Shown piece by piece: positions 1 to 7,125 of a stretch of 12,085 nucleotides of DNA. Where the stretch lies: contig CATKYP010000012.1 of NCBI GenBank assembly GCA_949840855.1, forward strand, positions 1-12,085. The letters are read 5' to 3'. The notes beneath the pieces were generated by a model. It saw only the letters and a program-made list of their open reading frames with translations. It made no database searches and was not told the origin of the DNA. The DNA is from an uncultured Bacilli bacterium. Its GTDB lineage: Bacteria; Bacillota_I; Bacilli_A; RF39; UBA660. Numbering within the stretch: position 1 is the first letter of the stretch; each line of letters opens with the position of its first letter. A program made the position numbers and the translations under genes.

Positions 1-51
1 TATACATTAAAAAGGAACAATAGTCTATGAGGCTATAAAAATATCAATTGA

Positions 52-1452
52 GGCTATTATGTCTATGGTAGACACATTCCTAATCACACCCCTCTAGGAT
101 TTAAAAGAGATAAAAAGAAGTTAGTACCTGATCCACTTATTAAAGATTTAGTGGTTAGAATGTATGACTTATATTTAGAAGGTAAAAGTTATCAAGCAAT
201 AGCCAATATCTATAATAAAGAACAAATTCTAGGTAAAACAAATTGGAAGGATTCTACTATTGGTAAGATAATGACTAATGAACTTTATAAAGGTGATTAT
301 CTTCATGGTAAGAAAACAAAGAATCCTACTTATTATGAGAATGTTGTTGAAGCTATTGTTTCTAAAGAAAAATGGGATAATTGCCAGTATCAAAAGAAAG
401 GAAACGCAAGACATTATGAAAGAACAGCCACTTATCTATTTACAAATAAATTAAAGTGTTCTACTTGTGGTCATTTCTTAGGTGGATGTGCTACTACAAA
501 ACCAAATGGAAAGAAATATTATTACTATAAATGCAAAAAATGTAAAACTAACTACAAGGAAGAAGAAATAAAAAATGGATTATTAATTCAGCTATATGAA
601 TTGATACAGAAAGATAACTTAATCAAGAAATACTATACACCTTTTATCAAATCTAAATTAGATAATAATACAGAAGAATTCACTAAAAAGATTAAAGAAT
701 TAGAAAAACAAAAAGATAGAATTAAAAGTGCTTATATGCAAGGTATTGTTAAAATGGATGAGTTTGGTAATGAATTAAAATCTATTGAGTTTAATATAGA
801 AGAATTAGAAAAGAAAATCAAAGAACAAAAACAAGTTGAAAACTTTAATTTCACCACAAATGATTTATTAGTTTTAGAAGATACAAAGAAGATTGATGAA
901 CTTATCTATCCAGATAAATTAATGGAAAATATTCTAAGTCTAACTAATTCTCCAAGAGAAGAAATGAAACGAATTATTGCTACTTATATTGATAATATTG
1001 AAGTTAATAAAGTTGGAGAACAAACAGAACTTAAATATATTGAGTATAGAAAAAGTTTTTTAGCTGATTTAGTCAATTTTCATAACGAATATGGTGTTCC
1101 ATGTAATTGGAGTATCTTTGAAGATGATACTGGCTCTAAAATAGCAATGAATCACGAAGGAAAAACAAGTAAAGAAGCACAAGAATATTTTGATAAACTT
1201 AAAGATACTATCAAAAATGATAAGTTAAAACTAAATTACTATGAAATTGAAGCAGATTACAAGTTAGAAGATGTTGGCTTTATTCCTAATGGAGATTATG
1301 AGAAAGTATTAAGACTAATCGTTTTATCAGATAGTAAAAGATATAATGATAAAACATTAAGATTAGGTGTTATTACTTTAGATATGGAAAGTGCAATCCT
1401 AAGTCGTATTGGTAAGACAAAGGAGGCTTCTAATGAGTTATGCTATATTTAG
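52..1452 (+). pseudogene. Large serine recombinase, N-terminal part missing
   Basis: This is the C-terminal portion of a large serine recombinase, the enzyme class that integrates and excises mobilizable transposons. The frame is open from base 52 and recombinase-like (GYYVYGR, then GFKRDKKKLVPD). The first ATG, at 151, lies inside the domain and is unlikely to be the true start. Counting from 151: a recombinase domain (about 1-95), a zinc ribbon with C103-x2-C106 and C128-x2-C131, a lysine/glutamate-rich coiled coil (about 175-235), and a lineage-specific C-terminal region. The resolvase catalytic domain with its serine is not visible. In-frame TGA codons stand at 28-30 and 49-51, and a related reading (KISIEA) occurs in another frame just before base 52, suggesting a small frameshifting deletion. 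The 3' end overlaps the relaxase gene by 20 bases, implying co-transcription. The class is confident; inactivity is inferred, because the window begins too late to see the rest. Confidence 0.8.
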
Positions 1453-2659
1453 ATGTGAAGGTGTCAAATCATTAAGTGATTTAACTAATAGAGGTAAACA
1501 CAACAAAAGAGAAAAAGAATCTTATAAAACAAACCCTGATATTAGAATAGAAGATAGTCCTAAAAATATTGAACTTATTAAGTGTGATAAAAGATATATA
1601 GATAGATTTTATGAAATAACAAAAGATTATCGTTTAGAATTTAACGAAAGAATGAAAAATACTAGATCTGATAGAAAGAAAAGTTTTTATCAAATGGTAA
1701 ATGATTCTAAAAGTGTTGTTGCTGATGAAATACTTTTTACAAGTGATAAGATATTCTTTGATAGTTTATCGGAAGAAGAATTAATGAAATGGGCAAATAC
1801 CGTATTAGACTTTGTTTATGAAGACTTAGGTTATAAAAAAGAACAAATTATTCATGCTACCTTACACATGGATGAGAAAACTCCCCATATTCATTTAATT
1901 GTAGTACCGCTTGTTAAAAAGTTTGATAAACGAGTTAATAAAGAAAGATATTCTATTTCTAAAAAGGAATATATCAAAAATAGTATCCATTTAAGTGAGT
2001 TACAAGATAAATATTGTAACCGATTAAATAAAAATGGTTTTAAACTGGAAAGAGGACAAAAAAATACAGGTGTAAAAAATCTTAGTCCAAGACAATTAAA
2101 ACAAGTAACAAGAATCTTTAATAAAGATTTAGATAATACCAAATGGGAACTCAACAGAAAATATAGAACACTTATTAGTAAAATGGAGAGTAAAACCAAA
2201 GGTATCTTAAATAAGAAGATAGTATTTGATTATGATACTTATTTAGAGTTAATGGAATATTTAAAACAAGCAAATGAGGCAGTTAATAGGATTGCTAAAA
2301 GTGAAGGACTTTATAAAGAATTAGAAAAAGAAATTAAATACTATAAAGCATTTTTAGCAATTAATGATGAAAAAGATAATGAAATAAAATATTTAAAGAA
2401 AGAACTTGAAGAAGTAAATATCAAATATAATTCTCTAAAAAGTTTTATTTCTAATTTGCTTCAATTACTAAAAGGTATATTTAAGAAAATATTATCTATT
2501 GGTACTGATAAAGAAAAAGATTTAGTTAGTGAGCAATTAAAAGAATGTTATAATAATCATTTATACAGTGAAACTGATATAAATGATATTGTTAAAGATA
2601 CATCAAAAGAAAAAGAATTTACTAACTATATCGAAGAAAAGGACTACGATTATTTTTAA
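1433..2659 (+). CDS. mobV: MobV family relaxase (Mob_Pre)
   Basis: Plasmid/transposon mobilization relaxase of 408 residues, which nicks oriT and leads the DNA strand into a recipient through a conjugative apparatus supplied in trans. The ATG at 1433 is chosen because AGGAGG lies six bases upstream (1421-1426) and the protein then opens with the family's N-terminal motif (MSYAIFRCEGVKSLSD, followed by RGKHNKRE). The metal-binding motif H145-x-D-E-x-T-P-H152-x-H154 is intact at 145-154. The C-terminal half is charged and partly coiled coil (about 255-350), as usual in MobV proteins. The gene overlaps the upstream serine recombinase by 20 bases. Recombinase plus MobV relaxase is the layout of Tn4451-like mobilizable elements. 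A hairpin overlaps the stop codon and a candidate oriT lies just downstream. The sequence looks complete and functional, though the partner recombinase looks damaged. Confidence 0.93.
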   Translation: MSYAIFRCEGVKSLSDLTNRGKHNKREKESYKTNPDIRIEDSPKNIELIKCDKRYIDRFYEITKDYRLEFNERMKNTRSDRKKSFYQMVNDSKSVVADEILFTSDKIFFDSLSEEELMKWANTVLDFVYEDLGYKKEQIIHATLHMDEKTPHIHLIVVPLVKKFDKRVNKERYSISKKEYIKNSIHLSELQDKYCNRLNKNGFKLERGQKNTGVKNLSPRQLKQVTRIFNKDLDNTKWELNRKYRTLISKMESKTKGILNKKIVFDYDTYLELMEYLKQANEAVNRIAKSEGLYKELEKEIKYYKAFLAINDEKDNEIKYLKKELEEVNIKYNSLKSFISNLLQLLKGIFKKILSIGTDKEKDLVSEQLKECYNNHLYSETDINDIVKDTSKEKEFTNYIEEKDYDYF

Positions 2660-2670
2660 AATCGTAGTCC
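2641..2670 (+). terminator. Perfect hairpin overlapping the mobV stop codon
   Basis: Two perfect 10-base arms (GGACTACGAT at 2641-2650 and its complement at 2661-2670) enclose a T/A-rich loop containing the relaxase stop codon. The stem should be stable, but no long T-run follows, so it may be a weak terminator or an mRNA 3'-end stabilizer. Confidence 0.55.
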
Positions 2671-2683
2671 ATAAATACTAAAT

Positions 2684-2727
2684 GGTGTCAATTTAGTAAA
2701 CACACTTGTACATTGACATAATCAATG
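2684..2727 (-). other. Candidate MobV-type origin of transfer (oriT)
   Basis: Read on the minus strand, a hairpin (CATTGA at 2727-2722, loop of five, TCAATG at 2716-2711) is followed within a few bases by TACAAGTGTGTTTACT. From memory, the pMV158 MobM site has the same order: a short hairpin, then TAGTGTG with the nick, then TTATACTTTA. The match in geometry and in the AGTGTGTT core, next to a MobV gene, supports an oriT. Placement at the 3' rather than the 5' side of the relaxase gene is less usual, so this is an inference. Confidence 0.45.
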
Positions 2728-2735
2728 AACGTGTA

Positions 2736-2753
2736 AAAACAATAAATTGTTTT
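2736..2753. repeat. 18-bp palindrome next to the oriT candidate
   Basis: AAAACAAT, two bases, then ATTGTTTT forms a near-continuous palindrome between the oriT candidate and the next promoter. It could bind a dimeric regulator or be part of the relaxosome region; nothing further can be said. Confidence 0.4.
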
Positions 2754-2770
2754 AAATTAATTAAAAGTAT

Positions 2771-2798
2771 TTCAATTTTAAGGGAAATATACTATAAT
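2771..2798 (+). promoter_or_regulatory. Promoter for the 666-aa gene
   Basis: A consensus -10 hexamer TATAAT (2793-2798) sits 27 bases before the start codon, with a weak -35 candidate TTCAAT (2771-2776) at 16-bp spacing. GTGAGGTG (2812-2819) is the ribosome binding site. Confidence 0.5.
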
Positions 2799-2824
2799 AA
2801 ATAACTATCAAGTGAGGTGCTATA

Positions 2825-4825
2825 ATGAAAGAGTTTAAAAGAGAAGATTATGTTTATTTAAAACTTATTGATGGTTATGAAGATAAAGATGGTGTGAAAT
2901 ATAAAAAAGGTGAAATTTTAAGATATAGAAAAGAGTGGCTAATAGAAAACATCACAGGACGACAATTCGGAAACGTTTTTGATTATGATAATGAGTTAAT
3001 ATACGAAAAAAATGATGATTGTGATGAGAATGATATCTTATATCATAAAATTTATAAATCTATAATTGTTTCTAAAGATAGGAACTATGAACTATACTTA
3101 TGGCCAGGAGATTATTTTTATCTTAATGATTGGTTATTTCACCACATAGATGATAATGGAATATATGCCATTACAAATGCTCAAAAAAAATTTATACCTG
3201 ATAAAACAAATAGTAATAAACTTATTGAATTAACCGAAGGATATCCTTATAAAGAACTTGATGCACGTATTCATTTTAAAAAAAGCGAAAAATTAGATTT
3301 TAGTGATCCTGCTGTTATTGCATTATTTTATAATATGAATTGGATGAAACTTTTTGCAAAAACCGAAATTATTTCTGGCAAAGAAAAACAAGAATTATTT
3401 GATGAAGATTTTTGTAATGCAATATATGCACAAGAACCTAGTACTGCTTCTATATGTAAAGATGATCCAAATTATGATTTACATGAATATCACTATTTTA
3501 AAATAAAAGATGATATAAGAGTAAAATCTAAAGAAGAACTAAAAAAGAAAACTGGAATCGAAATACCATATAGTATTGATTTCATCTATGATGATGAAGG
3601 ATTTATAAAATATGCTTCTACAAACACTAGTTGTTATAATAATTCTTATCGAGATACAGAGCAGTTAATTTTAAAATTTGCCAATAGAATGTCAGTTGAT
3701 GAAGCACACGAATGTCATAAAAAACTAATTGCTGATTATATAAAGCACCAAGAAGAACAGCACGCAAAATGGAAAAAAGAAATGGAAGAAGAAAGAATTA
3801 AATTACAAAAATTATATGAATCTCAAAAAAATAATCCGTCCTATTTTCCAGGAGTTAATGGATATTTTGTTCATAATGATAATGAAGGCAAAAATCTAGA
3901 AAAAGAAAGATATACTCTACTTCAAATAAAAGAATTTTATAAAAAATTAAAAACATTAGATCCTAGTGTAGTTAAGGAAATGTGTTTTTACGGAGGAACT
4001 ATACCATATATTTTAAATAATGCAAGTGAAAGCAGGAACTTTGGAGATATAGACATTTTTGTTCCTGTGCCACAAATGGAAAAATTGAGAGAAGAATTAG
4101 CTAAACAAGATAGTTTTGAAATGATATGTGATTCAAAACCACTTGCACAATTTTGTCATTTAACTTCAAGAATTCAAAAAAAATCAACAGAATTAGTTGA
4201 TGAAAATGAACAAACCAATGAATTTTTAGGTTTAATGCTTAATGCAATGACAACTCCACAAAATGAAGATACGATAAATGTTGATCAAGATGGTAACGTT
4301 TATGACCCATTTGAAGAGTTTTTTAGCAGAACTAGATCATATTATAATAAAACGCAAGACTTTGGATTTAAGGCTAAATTATTTGGAATAAATATATCAG
4401 TATTTCCAATATATCAATACGAGAATAATATTATGGCTAAAAGTTTTAATATAAATGAGATGTACAGATTTTTGCTTGGAGTAAGAGTATTAAATAATGC
4501 AAATATTGATGATTTTGTTAGAAATGTTGAATTATATGATTCTATATTCAAAGTTCTTCCATTAGAATATACATTAGTTAGTAAAAAAAGCGCAGTTGAT
4601 GAACAATATTCTTTTAGGTTAGAAAAAGATAAAGAAGATGTAGAATACATTTTATCTCATAAAGAAGAATTAGGAATAGATGATGAGAAAATTCAAGAAA
4701 TTTTGAGCAAGTATCCAGATTTTTCAATATCTATTGCATATAAAGTTAATGATAACGGAACGACATCTACTATGGGTGGAACAACGTATAAAAAGCTAGT
4801 TTTAACAAATAGAAACATAAGTTAA
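2825..4825 (+). CDS. Unknown protein with nucleotidyltransferase-fold core (AbiEii-like)
   Basis: A 666-residue protein, probably cytosolic (no signal peptide or membrane segment). Residues 1-300 match no family I can name; they are rich in aromatic and acidic residues. Residues 300-335 form a highly charged coiled-coil linker. From about 365 a nucleotidyltransferase fold follows: FYGGT (388-392), then R404 and GDIDIFV (407-413), the pattern seen in AbiEii-type toxins and related enzymes that move NMP groups onto RNA or protein. A segment at 597-612 (EKDKEDVEYIL) resembles the helical C-terminal region of that group. The expected third carboxylate is not evident: the candidate strand reads GINISVFPI (521-529), with N523/S525 where an acidic residue is usual. 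The ATG at 2825 has a good upstream site. It has its own promoter and sits beside mobilization genes, fitting a cargo role such as phage defence or toxin. The fold is moderately sure; the substrate is unknown. Confidence 0.7.
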   Translation: MKEFKREDYVYLKLIDGYEDKDGVKYKKGEILRYRKEWLIENITGRQFGNVFDYDNELIYEKNDDCDENDILYHKIYKSIIVSKDRNYELYLWPGDYFYLNDWLFHHIDDNGIYAITNAQKKFIPDKTNSNKLIELTEGYPYKELDARIHFKKSEKLDFSDPAVIALFYNMNWMKLFAKTEIISGKEKQELFDEDFCNAIYAQEPSTASICKDDPNYDLHEYHYFKIKDDIRVKSKEELKKKTGIEIPYSIDFIYDDEGFIKYASTNTSCYNNSYRDTEQLILKFANRMSVDEAHECHKKLIADYIKHQEEQHAKWKKEMEEERIKLQKLYESQKNNPSYFPGVNGYFVHNDNEGKNLEKERYTLLQIKEFYKKLKTLDPSVVKEMCFYGGTIPYILNNASESRNFGDIDIFVPVPQMEKLREELAKQDSFEMICDSKPLAQFCHLTSRIQKKSTELVDENEQTNEFLGLMLNAMTTPQNEDTINVDQDGNVYDPFEEFFSRTRSYYNKTQDFGFKAKLFGINISVFPIYQYENNIMAKSFNINEMYRFLLGVRVLNNANIDDFVRNVELYDSIFKVLPLEYTLVSKKSAVDEQYSFRLEKDKEDVEYILSHKEELGIDDEKIQEILSKYPDFSISIAYKVNDNGTTSTMGGTTYKKLVLTNRNIS

Positions 4826-4853
4826 AAAATTATATAAATATTATTCAAATGTA

Positions 4854-4862
4854 TGTTATACT
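4854..4862 (+). promoter_or_regulatory. Extended -10 promoter of the structured RNA
   Basis: TG, one base, TATACT matches the extended -10 form and needs no strong -35. The start of transcription should fall near 4869, just before the structured region. Confidence 0.6.
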
Positions 4863-4868
4863 ATAGTT

Positions 4869-5012
4869 AGTTAAATTTATTGCTAACTATTTCTTTTGCT
4901 CAAAGAGTTGTTGTACTTCTCTCTCTCGGGCACCAGAGAAGAATCTGCTCGAACTTTTATAGTTAGAGCTTAATGATAAATATCAATTCTAGAAATGGAA
5001 TTGATTTTTTGT
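4869..5012 (+). ncRNA. Structured RNA of about 140 nt with its own terminator
   Basis: Between an extended -10 promoter and a strong terminator the sequence folds into nested helices. The outer helix pairs 4883-4890 with 4959-4966 (8 bp). A middle helix pairs 4903-4909 with 4952-4958 (7 bp, one G-U). An inner hairpin pairs CTTCTCT (4916-4922) with AGAGAAG (4935-4941), with a 12-base loop containing CGGGCACC. The stretch is visibly richer in C and G than its surroundings, suggesting selection on structure. It could be a stand-alone small RNA or a riboswitch/attenuator leader for the 91-residue gene 30 bases beyond the terminator. I do not recognise any known RNA class in it. Confidence 0.5.
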
Positions 5013-5014
5013 TT
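4982..5014 (+). terminator. Intrinsic terminator with GAAA tetraloop
   Basis: A 10-bp stem (4982-4991 with 4996-5005, one G-U) is capped by a GAAA loop and followed by T6-G-T4. It ends the structured RNA and separates it from the following gene, whose ribosome binding site begins about 12 bases later. Confidence 0.85.
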
Positions 5015-5040
5015 TGTAAGAAAGTGAGGAGATTCTTAAA

Positions 5041-5316
5041 ATGGTAACAATAAGAAATGAAAAAATCGAAATGGAAGAAGCACTTAAAAATAAGATTGAG
5101 TTTATTTGCAGTTTTTGTAATGCTACACCTATTATTTATAATGGAAATATAAAAATGATAGAACACACAAATTTGCAATATGTAGAACCCCATAGAATAA
5201 TTATTAAAGGTATAACATTTCTAGCATTTAATTATGAAAATACTCTTTACATAGAAAACTTAAGTAATGCTATTCCACTTAATGATTTAGAACAATATAT
5301 TAAATCAATAAACTAA
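5041..5316 (+). CDS. Small protein of unknown function, 91 aa
   Basis: I do not recognise this protein. The ATG at 5041 is preceded by GTGAGGAG (about 5024-5031) at sensible spacing, so it is probably a real gene. It appears soluble, with alternating charged and hydrophobic segments, one CSFC pair (about residues 23-26) and no transmembrane helix. It lies directly after the structured RNA and its intrinsic terminator, so its expression may depend on readthrough of that terminator or on an unseen promoter between them. No convincing terminator follows; instead an array of 11-bp repeats begins about 60 bases downstream. It could be a partner of the large nucleotidyltransferase-fold protein or a regulator that binds the nearby repeats, but nothing in its sequence decides this. 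Confidence 0.65.
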   Translation: MVTIRNEKIEMEEALKNKIEFICSFCNATPIIYNGNIKMIEHTNLQYVEPHRIIIKGITFLAFNYENTLYIENLSNAIPLNDLEQYIKSIN

Positions 5317-5375
5317 CAAAAGATTATCAATTCCTTTTCTACTTCTAACCTATGTGTTAAACAATGAAAAATAAA

Positions 5376-5430
5376 TTGCACAAATTTTGCATCTTTTTTG
5401 CACGAAATTTGCCAGAATTTTGCCTAGACA
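5376..5430. repeat. Five direct repeats at exact 11-bp spacing
   Basis: TTGC followed by A or C recurs at 5376, 5387, 5398, 5409 and 5420, each 11 bp after the last; most units continue with A/T-rich bases ending in TT. About one helical turn per unit places all copies on one DNA face, as in protein-binding arrays (OmpR-type regulators, partition or replication proteins). It lies in non-coding DNA between the 91-residue gene and a second repeat array. Confidence 0.6.
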
Positions 5431-5461
5431 TTACATACTCACTCTGTTAATATAGTAATGT
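5428..5461. repeat. 7-bp inverted repeat between the two arrays
   Basis: ACATTAC (5428-5434) and GTAATGT (5455-5461) are perfect complements separated by 20 bases. They sit between the 11-bp and 23-bp arrays and may be a regulator site or a relic transposon boundary. Support is weak given the AT-rich background. Confidence 0.3.
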
Positions 5462-5475
5462 AATCGTTATAAATA

Positions 5476-5591
5476 CGATTTAGTGTACGATTCGCAACCG
5501 ATTTAGTGTACTATTCAAATACAATTTAGTTTACTCTCCAAAGTCAATTTAGTTCACTATTCGACTACTAAAAAAATACGATTTAGTTTAC
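5476..5591. repeat. Five 13-bp direct repeats, mostly 23 bp apart; possible IS21-type end
   Basis: A 13-bp core of the form CRATTTAGTKYAC begins at 5476, 5499, 5522, 5545 and 5579. The first four are exactly 23 bp apart; the last is displaced by 11 extra bases, one further helical turn. Multiple internal repeats of this kind occur at the ends of IS21-family elements, where they bind the IstA transposase, so this may be an orphan end. No istA/istB gene is in the window. Replication or partition iterons are the alternative. Confidence 0.6.
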
Positions 5592-5720
5592 TGTTTAAAG
5601 CTAGTCAAGATGATATTATGGTATTGTATATTATTTTTGTATTTATTTTGAGTTATTTTTATGTTTTTGGGTAGATTTTTTACCATAAAATTACCCGTAA
5701 AACTACCATACTTTTTGGTA

Positions 5721-5748
5721 TTGACAGTACAAATAGTAGTGCTAAAAT
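5721..5748 (+). promoter_or_regulatory. Promoter in the IS110 left end
   Basis: A perfect -35 TTGACA (5721-5726) and TAAAAT (5743-5748) are 16 bp apart. It would drive a short transcript that meets the terminator at 5806-5834, or the transposase by readthrough. Confidence 0.6.
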
Positions 5749-5805
5749 AATGTATGCTAGAAGAAAAGTATAGCAAAATGTATTAATCTTTTAATTCATT
5801 TGTTT

Positions 5806-5834
5806 AACACAAGGGAAAAACTCTTGTGTTTTTT
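5806..5834 (+). terminator. Hairpin terminator just before the IS110 transposase
   Basis: AACACAAGGG (5806-5815) pairs with 5821-5830 (one G-U) around an AAAAA loop and leads into a T-run. It should end transcripts from the promoter at 5721-5748, giving an RNA of roughly 80 nt, and would shield the transposase from external transcription. Confidence 0.7.
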
Positions 5835-5849
5835 GCTGTTAAAAGAAAA

Positions 5850-7049
5850 ATGAAGGCAGTATTAAGTGTAGATGTTGCTAAAGGAAAAAGTATGGTGGTG
5901 TTATCTACAGAGTATGGAGAAGTATTAATCGAACAAAAAGAAATTAAACATAATTTAAAAGATTTGATGATTTGAAAAATCAGATTAATAGTTTTAAATT
6001 AGAGGATTTAACAATATTTATGGAATCAACAGGAATCTATCATTTGCCAGTAGAGAGATATTTTAAAGAGCAAGGTTTAAATACTTTAGTAATCAATAGT
6101 TTAACTACTAAAAATAATTATGATACTTTAAGGAAAACGAAACAGATACAAAAGATTGTATGAGATTAGCCAAGTTGTTTTTTATTAATGAAGTGGAATA
6201 TCACGATTTATCAAAGAAAGATTTATATGCCAATTTAAAAGCATTGACAAGGCAATATTTTTATCTAACACAATTAAATGTTAATTGTAAAAATAGATAT
6301 AAAAGATTAATTAATATTTGTTTTCCAGAGTTTGAAGAAATATTTAAAGGTAGTAGAATCTATGAAGAAACAGCATTAAACTTTATAAAAAACTTTCCTC
6401 ATGCTTATATTGTTAAAGAAAAAAGAATTGATGCTTTATATAATAACTTATATAAAACAAATTCTAGACATGATTATTATTACAAAAGATTAGCAAATAA
6501 GATTAAAGAGATTGCTCTTAATTCTTATCCAGGAGTAGATAAAGAACATTCAGATGTTAAGAACTTATCAGATATGGCAAGTATTTTACAAGAAAACATT
6601 AAGACAATAAATGAGTTAAAAAATAAGATGATTGAGACAGCAAAAGAGTTACCATATTTTGATATTATTAATTCATTTTATGGTATTGGAGAAGTATTAA
6701 CGACTGAATTACTTGGAGAACTTTGAGATATTACAAGATTTGATAATCCTAAACAATTAATTGCTTTTTGTCGTTTAGATCCAACCATTATACAATCTGG
6801 AAAAAGTATTAATGTTCATGGAATGATTTCTAAACGAGGAAACAAATATGCAAGATGGATATTATTTAATATTAGTTAAATGGTAGTTAAGTTAGGTCAT
6901 CAATGTTCTAATCACCCTGTTTATAATTATTATTTAACAAAAAAAGCAGAAGGCAAACATTACTATGAAAGCCTAACTGCGTATTCAACAAAATATTAAG
7001 AATGTTATATACTATGTGCAAAAATAATACAACATTCAAAATAAATTAA
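5850..7049 (+). pseudogene. IS110-family transposase, decayed
   Basis: Relic of an IS110-family (DEDD/RuvC-like plus Tnp_20) transposase. The start is ATG at 5850, with the family opening VLSVDVAKGKS carrying the first catalytic Asp. The protein runs on in pieces: 5850 to about 5963; a one-base loss, then MESTGIYHLPVE in the next frame to about 6137; a second one-base loss, then the middle of the protein to 6726. A TGA at 6724-6726 stands where a glycine codon is expected. The C-terminal domain follows (LIAFCRLDP, then ISKRGNKYAR with the conserved serine), a TAA at 6877-6879, and a third one-base loss near 6985 before the tail KILRMLYTMCKNNTT ends at TAA 7047-7049. Three frameshifts and two nonsense codons make it inactive. 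IS110 elements lack terminal inverted repeats, so exact boundaries are unclear, roughly 5600-7060. Confidence 0.88.
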
Positions 7050-7081
7050 CAAATTCATTTTATCGCATATATCACTATAAT

Positions 7082-7120
7082 ACACGAAAATTTTAAAAAA
7101 AGGACTATTTTCGTGTTTTT
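7082..7120 (+). terminator. Intrinsic terminator after the IS110 relic
   Basis: ACACGAAAAT (7082-7091) and its perfect complement (7107-7116) form a 10-bp stem with a 15-base loop, followed by a T-run. It isolates the small-gene operon from upstream transcription. Confidence 0.75.
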
Positions 7121-7125
7121 AGTCG

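Larger units (their letters stand above)
5317..5849. other. Gene-free region with repeats and the left side of the IS110 relic
   Basis: No credible gene lies here. The first half holds the two phased repeat arrays. From about 5600 the sequence is AT-rich with short GGTA/TACC complementarities (5670-5720), then a consensus promoter and an intrinsic terminator just before the IS110 transposase start. The second half is therefore probably the IS110 left non-coding end. Confidence 0.55.

Noticed and set aside
1891..2199. A 102-codon open frame on the minus strand inside the relaxase gene.
   Set aside because: It overlaps conserved relaxase sequence, has no credible start signals, and its leucine/serine-rich product is typical of the reverse of AT-rich coding DNA.
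4869..5316. A type III toxin-antitoxin pair (RNA antitoxin plus ToxN-like toxin).
   Set aside because: The RNA lacks tandem repeats of the kind that form such antitoxins, and the 91-residue product is about half the size of ToxN with no visible similarity.
5476..5591. A short CRISPR array.
   Set aside because: The repeat core is only 13 bp, gaps are about 10 bp, copies are imperfect and no cas gene is near.
5588..5776. A 62-codon minus-strand open frame before the IS110 gene.
   Set aside because: Low-complexity AT-rich translation with no good ribosome binding site, in the probable IS110 non-coding end.
5850..7049. Reading in-frame TGA as tryptophan (alternative genetic code).
   Set aside because: TGG is used normally in every intact gene. 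In-frame TGA occurs only in the decayed IS110 and recombinase genes, where frameshifts and a TAA are also present; one TGA replaces an expected glycine.
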